Notes: generated by a model from the sequence alone, not told the origin. A DNA stretch of 64,000 bases from Planctomycetota bacterium (GCA_021776785.1 JAJFFF010000044.1:214578-278577), one strand, 5' to 3'. Positions 8,274-17,349 are shown, counted from the first letter of the stretch. Made by a program: numbers and translations.

Positions 8274-9685
8274 GTGAACTCGAAACGAACGCACAGGAAG
8301 CCAACGTTGTTACGACGTATTGGGACGTGGCGCGAGGACAGTTCGAGAAAAAACGCGTGGCTGTGTTTGCGCTACGCTGCGTCTACGGGTTGATTTTTCT
8401 CGCCGTCGGCGCCCCGATCCTCTGCATGAACATCCCGTACGTTCTCAAGAACGCGGATGGACTCAGTTTTCCTCTGTTTGAGAAGTTGTTCGACGTACTC
8501 GTGTTTCCGAGCGGCGTCGATCGATTCTTCAATCTGCTTCTCGTCATGTGGCCCGTTTGGGCTTGCTCCGGGAAGATCATTCGCGCGCTCGGACTGATCG
8601 ACGGACAACAAAACATCCGCCGTGTCCGCATCTTCGGCGGCGTTCTGGCTCTGATACTCGCACTCCAGGTCGCCGTAGCTCTGACCGGACGCGGAATCTT
8701 TGGACGACTACTGCTGTGCAACGCAATCGGGATCGGGTTCCAGCTGCTCCAGGCTCATCGCGGACGACATTTGCAGCCGCGCTACCGAGCACGCGTGCAG
8801 TTGAAAACTAGATTCGCACTCGCCGCGCTCCTCTTGATCGTGTTCACCGTCTCCCTAAAAGCGTGGTCGCACAGCGGCAAGCTCGTCTTGTATCGCGTCG
8901 CCCTCGAAAAGCAGGACTCCAACGGCTGGGCCATCTCCCCTCCGTTGTTTCACCATCCCAGCCAAGTCGCTGAGTCGAGTGAGTTTATGGGGCGGAGCCC
9001 CTTGCAACCTCCCTCCGGGGAACACCTGCTCGGAACGGACCGAAACAGCAGAGACGTTCTCGCCCGGTTGATCTTCGGAACGCGAATCTCCATGACGATC
9101 GGAATCATCGCGGTTTCGATCTATACGACGATCGGAATCATCCTCGGGGGCCTAGCCGGGTACTTCGGTGGCTGGATCGACATGAGCATCATCAGCGCAC
9201 TCCAAGTGATGCTGTGTATTCCAACGTTGTTTCTACTGCTCACGATTATCGCCGTCTTCAAGACTTCCAGCATCTTCATGATCATGGTTGCCATAGGATT
9301 GACGAGTTGGACCGGCGTGACGCGCCTCGTCCGCGGCGAATTTTTGCGCCAAAAGGGAAGCGACTACGTCATGGCCGCGAAAGCACTCGGCATCCCCGAG
9401 CGGAAAATCATCTTTGGCCACATTCTCAAGAACTCGCTGGGGCCGGTACTTGTGGCCGCGGCGTTCGGCGTCGCGGGCGCAATTCTCGCCGAGTCGTTTT
9501 TGTCGTTCATCGGTTTGGGAGATGCGAACGCGCCGTCTTGGGGCCAAGTCCTGCAGGCAGGGCGAGCCACGCAAAAAATCTGGCTCATTGTTGCGCCGGG
9601 CATGGCCATTTTCTTTGTCGTTACGGTGCTTAATCTTGTCGGGGACGGCATTCGAGACGCTCTCGATCCGAAGATGCGGAAGTAA
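8270..9685 (+). CDS. OppC/DppC-type ABC permease with long N-terminal membrane extension
   Basis: This is the second channel subunit of the importer. The canonical OppC region begins near residue 248 with HLLGTDRNSRDVLARLIFGT and contains the EAA loop DYVMAAKALGIPERKII and the helix AESFLSFIGLGDANAPSWG. Before it lie about 245 extra residues with four or five hydrophobic segments (for example VYGLIFLAVGAPIL and IFGGVLALILALQVAVAL), where ordinary OppC has a single first helix. ATGA overlap with the OppB gene indicates coupled translation. No OppD/OppF ATPase gene follows, so the ATPases must be encoded elsewhere. Confidence 0.9.
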   Translation: MSELETNAQEANVVTTYWDVARGQFEKKRVAVFALRCVYGLIFLAVGAPILCMNIPYVLKNADGLSFPLFEKLFDVLVFPSGVDRFFNLLLVMWPVWACSGKIIRALGLIDGQQNIRRVRIFGGVLALILALQVAVALTGRGIFGRLLLCNAIGIGFQLLQAHRGRHLQPRYRARVQLKTRFALAALLLIVFTVSLKAWSHSGKLVLYRVALEKQDSNGWAISPPLFHHPSQVAESSEFMGRSPLQPPSGEHLLGTDRNSRDVLARLIFGTRISMTIGIIAVSIYTTIGIILGGLAGYFGGWIDMSIISALQVMLCIPTLFLLLTIIAVFKTSSIFMIMVAIGLTSWTGVTRLVRGEFLRQKGSDYVMAAKALGIPERKIIFGHILKNSLGPVLVAAAFGVAGAILAESFLSFIGLGDANAPSWGQVLQAGRATQKIWLIVAPGMAIFFVVTVLNLVGDGIRDALDPKMRK

Positions 9686-9694
9686 ACTCTGGGC

Positions 9695-10630
9695 ATGTTC
9701 TTGCGCGCGTTTGCTCTCGCTCTTCTCTCGTTGTCTTTGGCCGCTTGCGGTGACAACATCGAACTCGTCATCATCGAACGCCTCGCTCCCGGCGACGGCG
9801 AACGCGGAGACGGCCGCGAGTTCACGTCATCGCGACCGACGCTGGATGTGCTCGTGCGCATCGAGTCCGACGCCACCGATTTCAACCCCGGCGACATCAT
9901 GCGCGTTGAAATTAACGGCACCGATCGCACAGCCGACCTCGTCATGGGCGGCAACTACGCGTTGATTCGTCTCGACCCGCCGCCGCTCGGCGCACCGCAG
10001 TTCATAACGCTCGGCCAACGTGTCGGCCCCGTTCGCGACACGGTCACGATCACAGCGACCGCATACCTCGGTCCGACGCTGGCATCGGTGGCGCCCAACC
10101 AAGCGCAGGCCGGTTCCGCCGTAACGATTCTCGGCACCGGCTTCGACGCCGGCGTGGTCCGCGTATTTTTCGGCGGCGTCGAAGGCACGGTCACGGCATC
10201 GGACGCAACGTCGATCACCGCGACGATCCCCGACGATGCCCTCACCGGCTTGGTGTGGGTTCTCATCGGCAACGACGCCGCGGAGGGTATCGTTGGGTTT
10301 CAACTTCTTGACGACGCCGACGAACCGGTTCCGCTCGCGGCGTTCATGCAGTTGCACGCGGTGTTTCCGGCGAACGGAAGTATCGACACTCCGGTCACGA
10401 TCTACGGCACGGCCATCGACGACTTTGTCACGCCGCGCTTTGTAAACTTCGAAGCGTCGCGCGTGTTCGCGGAGGAGACGATTACGGTCGAACCGATCGG
10501 CGACATCGTGCGCGCGGTCGGCGTCGTGAACATCGGAACCCGCGACGGCGCGGGCGAAGTGCGATTAGAGCGAGGTTTTGTGTCCAACACGCTCCCGTTT
10601 GTCGTCGCCACGCCTGTTGCGGCCGAGTAG
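9695..10630 (+). CDS. Lipoprotein with IPT/TIG domain
   Basis: This is a 311-residue exported protein. Residues 1-17 are a lipoprotein signal ending LAAC, with Cys18 as the lipidation site. The middle, about 128-210, reads as an IPT/TIG immunoglobulin-like domain (PTLASVAPNQAQAGSAVTI, then VTILGTGFDAG). A second, weaker Ig-like segment follows (FPANGSIDTPVTIYGTAI). TIG domains occur in surface and adhesion proteins and have no catalytic role. It lies 9 bases after the transporter operon and 6 bases before a PilT-like gene, so it could be co-transcribed with either. Specific function unknown. Confidence 0.85.
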   Translation: MFLRAFALALLSLSLAACGDNIELVIIERLAPGDGERGDGREFTSSRPTLDVLVRIESDATDFNPGDIMRVEINGTDRTADLVMGGNYALIRLDPPPLGAPQFITLGQRVGPVRDTVTITATAYLGPTLASVAPNQAQAGSAVTILGTGFDAGVVRVFFGGVEGTVTASDATSITATIPDDALTGLVWVLIGNDAAEGIVGFQLLDDADEPVPLAAFMQLHAVFPANGSIDTPVTIYGTAIDDFVTPRFVNFEASRVFAEETITVEPIGDIVRAVGVVNIGTRDGAGEVRLERGFVSNTLPFVVATPVAAE

Positions 10631-10636
10631 GTTGCG

Positions 10637-11677
10637 ATGACCGGCGCGGTTGACTTTCTGGCGCAGGCACGCGCACGCGATGCGTCCGACTTGTACGTCG
10701 GCGCGGACAAGCGTCCGTTCGTCCGCGTCGAAGGCGAGTTCGTTTCGCTTGGCGATGTCGTCCCCGCGGATGCAGCCGAGAGTTTTGTACGCGCGTGCTG
10801 CAAACTCGGAGACGTCGAACTCGAACACGACGTCGACTTTTGTTTTGACCATCCCGAGCATGGACGATTCCGGGCCAACCTCCATCACCACGTTCCCGGT
10901 TGGGGACTGAGCCTCAAGTGTGTGCCGTCCGCGATTCCGACTCTCGACGAGCTCGGCCTCCCCGAAACGCTCCATGAAGTGACGTGGTACCGAACGGGCA
11001 TGGTGTTGGTCACGGGGCCGGCGGGATGCGGCAAGACGTCGACGTTGGCCGCGCTCATTCGCGAGATCAACAAGACGCGACGCGAGCACATCGTCACGAT
11101 CGAAGATCCCATCGAGTTTGTGTTCGCAAGCGATGGATGCAACGTGACGCAACGCGAAGTCGGCTCCCATACGCAATCGTTCGACAATGCGCTTCGCTCC
11201 GCGCTGCGTGAAGACCCCGATGTCATTTTGGTGTCCGAACTGCGCGGCCTCGACGCGATTCGCACCGCCGTCGTGGCGGCCGAAACCGGCCACCTCGTGT
11301 TGGGAACGCTGCATACGCGCGACGCCGCTTCGACGGTGAACCGGCTGCTCGACGTGTTTCCGCCGTCCGAGCAGGATCAGATTCGCGCGATGCTCGCGAC
11401 GTCGTTGCGCACCGTCGTGTCGCAGTTTCTTTTGCCGCGAGCGGGCGGCGGCCGGCGCGTGCCCGCGTACGAAATCATGCATGTGAATCCGGCCATCGCC
11501 AAAATGATTCGCGACGGCCGCACCCACCAGATCGCGGGGCAGCTGCAGACCGGACGCCGCCTGGGCATGATCGACCTCGATTCGCGCCTCCTGCAGATGG
11601 TCGAAGAGGGTCTCATCGAACGCGACACGGCGACGGAGTACTTGACGAACGCCGCGAGGCTCCGCGATGGACGTTGA
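10637..11677 (+). CDS. PilT-like type IV pilus retraction ATPase (first paralogue)
   Basis: This is a hexameric cytoplasmic ATPase of the PilT/PilU family, 346 residues. The N-terminal PAS-like domain has the family start DASDLYVGADKRPFVRVEGE. Walker A is GPAGCGKT at 127-134, the Asp box is IVTIEDPIEF, and the His box is LGTLHTRDAASTVNRLLDVF. The Walker B region reads VILVSELRG where PilT normally has VILVGEMRD, so Glu and Arg are kept but the neighbours differ. Its end overlaps the second paralogue by 11 bases. Such pairs often divide retraction (PilT) and accessory (PilU) roles; this divergent copy could be the PilU-like member. Confidence 0.9.
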   Translation: MTGAVDFLAQARARDASDLYVGADKRPFVRVEGEFVSLGDVVPADAAESFVRACCKLGDVELEHDVDFCFDHPEHGRFRANLHHHVPGWGLSLKCVPSAIPTLDELGLPETLHEVTWYRTGMVLVTGPAGCGKTSTLAALIREINKTRREHIVTIEDPIEFVFASDGCNVTQREVGSHTQSFDNALRSALREDPDVILVSELRGLDAIRTAVVAAETGHLVLGTLHTRDAASTVNRLLDVFPPSEQDQIRAMLATSLRTVVSQFLLPRAGGGRRVPAYEIMHVNPAIAKMIRDGRTHQIAGQLQTGRRLGMIDLDSRLLQMVEEGLIERDTATEYLTNAARLRDGR

Positions 11678-12716
11678 TCGCTGGCTCCGCCAACTCGCCG
11701 AGCGCGAAGGCTCCGACCTGCATCTGCTCGACGGCGTTCCGCCCAAGGCGCGCGTGCACGGCGTGCTCGAAGCGTTGGCCGACGAACCGATCGATGTCGG
11801 CGCGCTCGTCATGCCGTTGCTGGAGGCGCGTCATCGGGCGCGTTTTGAGGCCGACGGCGAAGTCGATCTCGCGCACGCGGTGGACAACGTCGGCCGCTTC
11901 CGCGTCAACGTGTTTCGCCACCACCTCGGCACGGGCGCCGTGTTTCGGATGATCCCTCAGATCATTCCACAACTGCATGAGCTCGCGATCCCCGACGAAG
12001 TGAAACGCTTCACCGATCTCCGGAGCGGGCTCGTGCTCGTAACGGGACCAACCGGAAGCGGAAAGTCGTCCACGCTCGCCGCGCTCCTCGACGTGATCAA
12101 CCGCCGCGAGCACCGCCACATCGTGACGATCGAAGATCCGATTGAGTTCCTGCACACGGATCATGAGTCCGTATTCACGCAGCGCGAAGTCGGTCGCGAC
12201 ACGGAATCGTTCGCGACGGCACTTCGTTCGGCCGCGCGTCAGGCGCCGGACCTCATCTTGGTCGGCGAGATGCGCGACCAGGAGACGATTCGACTCGCCC
12301 TCACGCTCGCCGAGATGGGCTTACTCGTGTTTTCGACGCTGCACACCAACAGCGCGGGTCGCACGATCGACCGGATCGTGGAAGTCTTCGCCGAAGAACA
12401 ACAAGCGCAGGTGCGCACGATGCTCGCGGGCTCGCTGCAAGGCGTGCTGAGTCAGATCCTTTGCCGCCGCATCGATGAGGTGGGCCGCGTGCCCGCCACC
12501 GAACTCCTGTTCACATCGACCGCATTGCGTTCGGTCATTCGCGAAGGTGCGGCGCACAAGATCGAATCCATGTTGCAAGCCGGCCGGTCCGAGGGCATGC
12601 ACCGCCTCGACGACTCCCTTTTCCGACTCGTCTCGGACGGCGTGATCGCGGGCGAAGACGCGTACCGAAAAGCCGCCGACAAATCGCGCTTCCAGCGATT
12701 CGTTTCAACCGGCTAA
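11667..12716 (+). CDS. pilT: PilT-family twitching motility ATPase (second paralogue)
   Basis: This 349-residue pilus retraction ATPase is collinear with the gene before it; Walker A (GPTGSGKS) again falls at 127-134. It has the standard Walker B DLILVGEMRDQETIRLA, Asp box IVTIEDPIEFLH and His box STLHTNSAGRTIDRIVEVF, so it is the more canonical of the pair. By family knowledge it depolymerises type IV pili and powers twitching motility. The ATG at 11667 lies inside the preceding gene, consistent with coupled translation. No other pilus gene is in the window. Confidence 0.92.
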   Translation: MDVDRWLRQLAEREGSDLHLLDGVPPKARVHGVLEALADEPIDVGALVMPLLEARHRARFEADGEVDLAHAVDNVGRFRVNVFRHHLGTGAVFRMIPQIIPQLHELAIPDEVKRFTDLRSGLVLVTGPTGSGKSSTLAALLDVINRREHRHIVTIEDPIEFLHTDHESVFTQREVGRDTESFATALRSAARQAPDLILVGEMRDQETIRLALTLAEMGLLVFSTLHTNSAGRTIDRIVEVFAEEQQAQVRTMLAGSLQGVLSQILCRRIDEVGRVPATELLFTSTALRSVIREGAAHKIESMLQAGRSEGMHRLDDSLFRLVSDGVIAGEDAYRKAADKSRFQRFVSTG

Positions 12717-12738
12717 GAGCGGTAGAATCGTCGTCGCC

Positions 12739-13011
12739 ATGGCGAAGGTCGTGTTCACCGCAAACCTCAAAGCGTATACGGGTGGCATCACCGAAACCGA
12801 GGCCGACGGCGAGCGCGTCTGCGACTTGCTGATCGCGCTCGACCAAAAGATTCCGCGCATCGCGCACTACGTCGCGGACGAAGCGGGCGCGCTCCGACAA
12901 CACGTGAACGTGTTCGTGAACGGTGCGATGGTGCGCGACAAGAAGAGTCTGACCGATCCGGTTCCGAGCGGTGCGACCGTTCACATCATGCAAGCACTCT
13001 CAGGGGGCTAA
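12739..13011 (+). CDS. ThiS/MoaD-family ubiquitin-like sulfur carrier protein
   Basis: This 90-residue beta-grasp protein ends in Gly-Gly (VHIMQALSGG), the C-terminus that is adenylated and thiocarboxylated in sulfur carriers. VNVFVNGAMVRDKKSLTDPV is the typical central segment. It is longer at the start than ThiS and nearer MoaD in length. It lies 4 bases before a BNR-repeat protein with no ThiG, MoaE or ThiF gene beside it, so the pathway it serves cannot be told from context. Roles in thiazole, molybdopterin or another thio-metabolite are all possible. Confidence 0.85.
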   Translation: MAKVVFTANLKAYTGGITETEADGERVCDLLIALDQKIPRIAHYVADEAGALRQHVNVFVNGAMVRDKKSLTDPVPSGATVHIMQALSGG

Positions 13012-13015
13012 TCCG

Positions 13016-14092
13016 ATGCGTATCCTTGTTGGCACCCGGAAGGGTCTGTTTCGTCTGGAGCGCTTGCGCGATGGCTGGCATGTGAGCGCGCCGAAGTTTT
13101 TGGGCGTCCCCGTCCTAAACGCGATGCGGGACGGCCGCGACGGCGCGCTGTGGGCCTGCCTCGGCCACGGACACTGGGGACCCAAGCTGGCGGTTTCGCG
13201 CGACGACTTCGACACATTCACCGACGTGGATTGTCCGAAGTTCCCCGACGGCTGCGAGATCGACACCGACACGCCGTGGGGCAAAGAGAAAACAAAGGCG
13301 ACGGTCAAAGCGCTCTACACAATCGTGCCGGCCGACCGGGACGGGTCGTTTTGGATCGGCACGGACCCCGGCGGCATGTTCCGCAGCGATGACGGCGGCG
13401 AGACGTGGGCCTTGCACGAGCCGCTTTGGAAAATCCGCAACGAACACGGCTGGTTTGCGGGCGGCGGCGGCACGATGCTGCACGCGATCTTGCCCCAGCC
13501 GGATCGCCCCGAGCGCATCCACATCGGGATTTCGTGCGCGGGCACGTACGAGTCCAAAGACGGCGGCGCCACATGGGAGCCGCGCAACCAGGGCGTGATT
13601 GCTGATTTCTTGCCGGACAAGTACCCCGAGGTCGGTCAGGACGTCCACATGCTGGCCCGCGCGCAAGATGACCCCGATGTCTTGTGGCAGCAAAACCACT
13701 GCGGCAACTATCGCTCCACCGACGGCGGCCTGACCTGGACCGATATGATGCCCGATGGCCGGTTCGACATCGGCTTCGGCGTGGCGATGGGCGGCAAGCA
13801 GACGGCGTGGACGGTGCCGATGGAGTCAGACGAGAAGCGCGTGGCCTTGGACGGCGCCCTTGTGGTGATGCGAACCGACGATGGCGGGGAGACCTGGCAA
13901 GAACTAAGGTCCGGCCTTCCGCAAAAGGACTGCTACGACATCGTTTACCGCCACGCGCTCGACGCCCAGGACGGGCTCGTCGCGTTCGGAACGACGTGTG
14001 GCCGCGTCTTTGTCAGCGAGGATCGCGGCGACAGCTGGACGGCGGTCGCGCCCCACCTGCCGATGGTGAATTCGGTCACGATCGAGCGCTGA
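13016..14092 (+). CDS. BNR/Asp-box beta-propeller protein (sialidase-like fold)
   Basis: This is a 358-residue protein starting at the ATG at 13016 (MRILVGTRKGLFRLER), 4 bases after the sulfur-carrier gene; a longer frame upstream only overlaps that gene. It contains several Asp-box (S/T-x-D-x-G-x-x-W) motifs: SDDGGETW, SKDGGATW, STDGGLTW, TDDGGETW and SEDRGDSW. These mark blades of a sialidase/VPS10-type propeller. There is no signal peptide, so it is probably cytoplasmic, and the Arg triad of true sialidases is not evident. The Asp boxes are structural, and the function is unknown. The close link to a ThiS/MoaD carrier suggests a shared role. Confidence 0.85.
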   Translation: MRILVGTRKGLFRLERLRDGWHVSAPKFLGVPVLNAMRDGRDGALWACLGHGHWGPKLAVSRDDFDTFTDVDCPKFPDGCEIDTDTPWGKEKTKATVKALYTIVPADRDGSFWIGTDPGGMFRSDDGGETWALHEPLWKIRNEHGWFAGGGGTMLHAILPQPDRPERIHIGISCAGTYESKDGGATWEPRNQGVIADFLPDKYPEVGQDVHMLARAQDDPDVLWQQNHCGNYRSTDGGLTWTDMMPDGRFDIGFGVAMGGKQTAWTVPMESDEKRVALDGALVVMRTDDGGETWQELRSGLPQKDCYDIVYRHALDAQDGLVAFGTTCGRVFVSEDRGDSWTAVAPHLPMVNSVTIER

Positions 14093-14445
14093 GTGCGGGC
14101 GACGGGAAGCCACGCTTGTGCCCGATATGGTGCATCGGCGCAGTCGTGCGGAATCGCCCGCTTCTGTTGAGCGAGCACCCAGCAACACAGGACTCGGGTG
14201 AGCGACCCGTTCTTGCGTAACCAAAGTCTCCAAGACTACTTACGCACAGGAACAACGATTGGGAGCCGAATGGCCCCGAACTTGCTCCCTTTCGATCGAG
14301 TCGGTCGGGTTTTATGCTCGGCCTCTGGAGATTGAGCTCACCGAGAAGAGTTTGATCTCCGAAAAAAAAGAGTACAGAGCGTATTAAGCTGTCTAGGCAA
14401 AGCCTGAGCAGTTGGGGTCTACCCTGGCTGCAGGAGGGAGAGATT
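14093..14445 (+). promoter_or_regulatory. Long leader of the first glycine-rich lipoprotein gene
   Basis: There is no gene in this 353-base gap. Visible items are GTTCTTGCG (14209-14217), CCAAAGT (14221-14227), a small AGTCT/AGACT hairpin (14226-14238) and ACTTACGCACAG (14238-14249); the same words occur in palindromic element 1. GGAGAT/ATCTCC (14327-14332 / 14355-14360) can pair, and AGGC/GCCT form a short hairpin near 14395. A strong ribosome-binding site AGGAGG (14432-14437) precedes the ATG by 8 bases. The region could include the promoter and a structured 5' leader; no known riboswitch class fits well. Confidence 0.45.
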
Positions 14446-17349
14446 ATGTTTCGTTCGCGCGTATGGGCGTCGCTCATGGGAGTGGCCATGCTCGCCGCAT
14501 GTAGCGGTGGAGGCGGTAGCGGCGGTGGAGGCGGAGCCTTTCGCCTCGTCGAGTTCTTAGAAGGCGGCCAAGGCAATATTCCTCGCAACCGCGTCCTGAG
14601 CTTCGTGTTTTCGGGAACCGTCGCGGTGGGGCAAGACCTCGCCGAGCGGATTCAGATCGAAAACGTTCAGGCCGGAGCCAATTCGAATTTCTCCCGCGCC
14701 ATCGGCACGTATGTGGTCGTCGCGGATCGCGTTTCTTTCCGTCCGCGTCTCCCCGAGCGCCAGGACCGAAGCGACGCCGGATTGCGTGAGGGCGGCAACT
14801 ACACCGTCTTCTTGAAGGGCGGCGCGGATGCGTTGCAGTCAACCGAAGGCGATGCCATCGCGGTCCCGCAGCAGTTCAACTTCGACACGGCTGACTTTTT
14901 CGAGGATCCGTTGCCGGCGCAGCCGCCGCGGGCCCTCGGTCTTTTCGCACGCGACGCGACGGACGGCACAGAGATCGAGCTGACACGGCTCGACCCGCGC
15001 CCGACCGGCGCTGCGGCCATCGACAACGCGACGCTCATCGCGGCCGGCCGGGTCATCGAACCTGGCGCTGGCGGCTCACCGAACTTCGCGACGCCGTGGC
15101 AGTTTGACCTCGTCATCTCGGAACCGATTGACCCCGCCTCGGTGCGGACGGACACGATCGAGATGTTTGAGATCTTCTCCGACGCGACGACCAGCGCGGA
15201 AGACGCCGCTCCGGCGGCCCCCGCCGATCACTTTGGCAACCAGGTCAGCTTCCCGGTTCCGATCCAGGTCACGGTGCAACAGCGCGCCGACGCAACGACC
15301 GGCGTAATTCGGACGATCATTCGAGTCACGCCTTTGACGACACTCGTTGACGATACGCGCTACCGCCTCCGCTTCAGCGGCAGCATCCTCGGTATTGATT
15401 TCCGCAAGTCGTTTATCGGCGACAACGGTTTGACCGGCACCGGCACCGACTTAGCCGACGGCGCGGATTTCCCCGAGCCCGGCGGCCTCGGCTACACGGC
15501 CGAGTTCATCGTGCGCGATCGTCCGGCGATCACGGCGACCCGAACGGTCACCTACGATCCGCTCGCGGACAACATCGAGCCCGAAGACGGTACGACGACG
15601 CTAAACGGCGTGGCGAACAACACGCTCTATAACCCGGTCTCGGATCCGGGTCGCGCGGTTGGTTTCTTACCCGCGTTCGGCGACGGCAGCGATGGCCCGC
15701 TGTTGGCCGACACCGGCGCGACTACGGTCGTGGATACGGGCGACACGCCGAACGCGGCGGTCGGCAATCCGTTCCAGGTAACGGATCGCAACCCCAACAA
15801 CGTCATGAACGGACCCGTCGCTTCGGGCTCGGTAACGTTCGACAGCCGCGAACCGTTCGTGATGCGTGTTGACTCCATCATCGTCTCGAGTTCGGCCACT
15901 CTCATGATCACGGGCGTCAACCCCGTGTTGTTCCGCGTCAGTGGCTTTGTGCAAATCAACGGCACGCTTACTGGCTCCGGTCTGAACGGCACCGATGGTG
16001 GCGGCCAAGGAATTGGCGGCATCGCAGGTCCCGGTGGATTCCACGGAGGTGACTCGCGCAGCTTCACGGGAACGAACTGCACGTTCGGATCCACGACGAC
16101 GATGCAGGACTTCCAGGTCTATCTCAATGCGTGCTCGCAGGCTCGGACGAACTTCCCGTTCACCGACAGCGGCCAAGGGCCCGGACGCGGTCACGCTGGT
16201 GGTGAAGCATATGGTCGTCCGTCCAACGCTCCCTCCCCCAACCTCTACAACACCGGAACCGGTGGCGGTGGCGGAAGTCACGCGACCGAGGGCACGCCCG
16301 GAGAAGATCGCCTCAACGTGGACGAGGACGAGGGGACCGGCGGCACGGCGCTCGGCTTCCTCAAGGTCCGCAACAGCAGCGTCATCGGCGTTCGCGGCCA
16401 ACCGGGCCCGACTTACGGCGACACCGTTGTTGAGATCATCACGCTGGGCGGCTCCGGCGGCGGCGGCGGCGGCACAGTCCATAACTACAGCTCGTTTGGC
16501 GTCGGCATGGGCGGCGGCGGCGGCGGCGGCGGCGGCGGTATCATCACGATCATCGCGGCCGGGTCGATCACGGTTCCCGGCGGAACGATTGCCGCGTCCG
16601 GTGGAAACGGCGGAAACGGCCGCTCCAATGCGTGGAACAACACGGCGGCGAACCGTTCGGTATCGGGCGGCGGCGGCGGCGGCTCAGGCGGCGCGATCGT
16701 GCTGATTTCCGGTGATGACATTCGTCTCGCCGGAGCAACGATCGACGCCCGTGGCGGCAACGGCGGCGCACGCGCCACCGTACAGTCAGGCGCCTCGTGC
16801 CTCAACTGCAACGGCGGCGGCGACGGTGGTAAGGGCTTTGTGTTCTTGATGGACGCCGACGGCCTCATCGCAGGCGTGGCCTCGGGAACCCCCGGCACAC
16901 TTGAGACGGCGTTTGCGGTGCAAACCATTAGCTCGTTTGACGCGAGTCGCTTCAGTTCGATTCTCGCAGTGACCCGTTTGTTCAATGTCCTTGCGGCCAA
17001 CCCCGATTACCTCGACTTGGCGCCGAGCGACGTCCTGGCGACGGTCAACCCGGCGCAACGCATTCGTATTCGAGCCAGCTCCGCCAAGGCCGACCGAAGG
17101 TCGCCTTTGGACGCTGACCTCGAAACCGAGATCAGCGCGTTTGAAGTCGCACTCGTCCGCTCAGCGGCCGGCGCGACTGTGGTCGACATCACCGGCGACA
17201 TGGATAACCTCAACCCGGCGGCCCAGACTCCCGCGCGCGATGCGTTCGCACGTATCACGGCGGAGTTCGAGTACGACAACGGTCCCGAGTCCGCACTCGG
17301 CCCGTTCGCTTCGGTTGACCAAGTGGTCTTGAGCTTTACGTTCAACTAA
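14446..17349 (+). CDS. Large glycine-rich lipoprotein, tandem paralogue A
   Basis: This is a 967-residue exported protein. The lipoprotein signal ends LAAC with Cys19, followed by a Ser/Gly linker. Residues about 30-500 look like beta-rich Ig-like segments (for example SEPIDPASVRTDTIEMFEIF). Residues about 506-805 are glycine-rich and repetitive, with the recurring pattern GGGGGSGGAI(V/I)LI and IDARGGNGG, suggesting a stacked beta or polyglycine-helix structure. Cys pairs such as SCLNCNGGG occur. The C-terminus FEYDNGPESALGPF...FTFN is shared with paralogue B at 17992. It is probably anchored to the outer membrane and surface-exposed. Function unknown; the family resembles glycine-rich surface proteins but has no recognised catalytic domain. 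Confidence 0.88.
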   Translation: MFRSRVWASLMGVAMLAACSGGGGSGGGGGAFRLVEFLEGGQGNIPRNRVLSFVFSGTVAVGQDLAERIQIENVQAGANSNFSRAIGTYVVVADRVSFRPRLPERQDRSDAGLREGGNYTVFLKGGADALQSTEGDAIAVPQQFNFDTADFFEDPLPAQPPRALGLFARDATDGTEIELTRLDPRPTGAAAIDNATLIAAGRVIEPGAGGSPNFATPWQFDLVISEPIDPASVRTDTIEMFEIFSDATTSAEDAAPAAPADHFGNQVSFPVPIQVTVQQRADATTGVIRTIIRVTPLTTLVDDTRYRLRFSGSILGIDFRKSFIGDNGLTGTGTDLADGADFPEPGGLGYTAEFIVRDRPAITATRTVTYDPLADNIEPEDGTTTLNGVANNTLYNPVSDPGRAVGFLPAFGDGSDGPLLADTGATTVVDTGDTPNAAVGNPFQVTDRNPNNVMNGPVASGSVTFDSREPFVMRVDSIIVSSSATLMITGVNPVLFRVSGFVQINGTLTGSGLNGTDGGGQGIGGIAGPGGFHGGDSRSFTGTNCTFGSTTTMQDFQVYLNACSQARTNFPFTDSGQGPGRGHAGGEAYGRPSNAPSPNLYNTGTGGGGGSHATEGTPGEDRLNVDEDEGTGGTALGFLKVRNSSVIGVRGQPGPTYGDTVVEIITLGGSGGGGGGTVHNYSSFGVGMGGGGGGGGGGIITIIAAGSITVPGGTIAASGGNGGNGRSNAWNNTAANRSVSGGGGGGSGGAIVLISGDDIRLAGATIDARGGNGGARATVQSGASCLNCNGGGDGGKGFVFLMDADGLIAGVASGTPGTLETAFAVQTISSFDASRFSSILAVTRLFNVLAANPDYLDLAPSDVLATVNPAQRIRIRASSAKADRRSPLDADLETEISAFEVALVRSAAGATVVDITGDMDNLNPAAQTPARDAFARITAEFEYDNGPESALGPFASVDQVVLSFTFN
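16510..16539 (+). repeat. In-frame GGC triplet repeat
   Basis: Nine consecutive GGC codons and one GGT encode ten glycines (residues 689-698 of paralogue A). The run is perfect and could expand or contract by slippage without breaking the frame. Paralogue B has no equally long run. Confidence 0.9.

Noticed and set aside
14395..14436. Possible c-di-GMP (GEMM) riboswitch in the leader, suggested by GGCAAAGCC
   Set aside because: Only this short word fits; the second stem and tetraloop receptor of the GEMM consensus are not recognisable, and no other riboswitch class matches.
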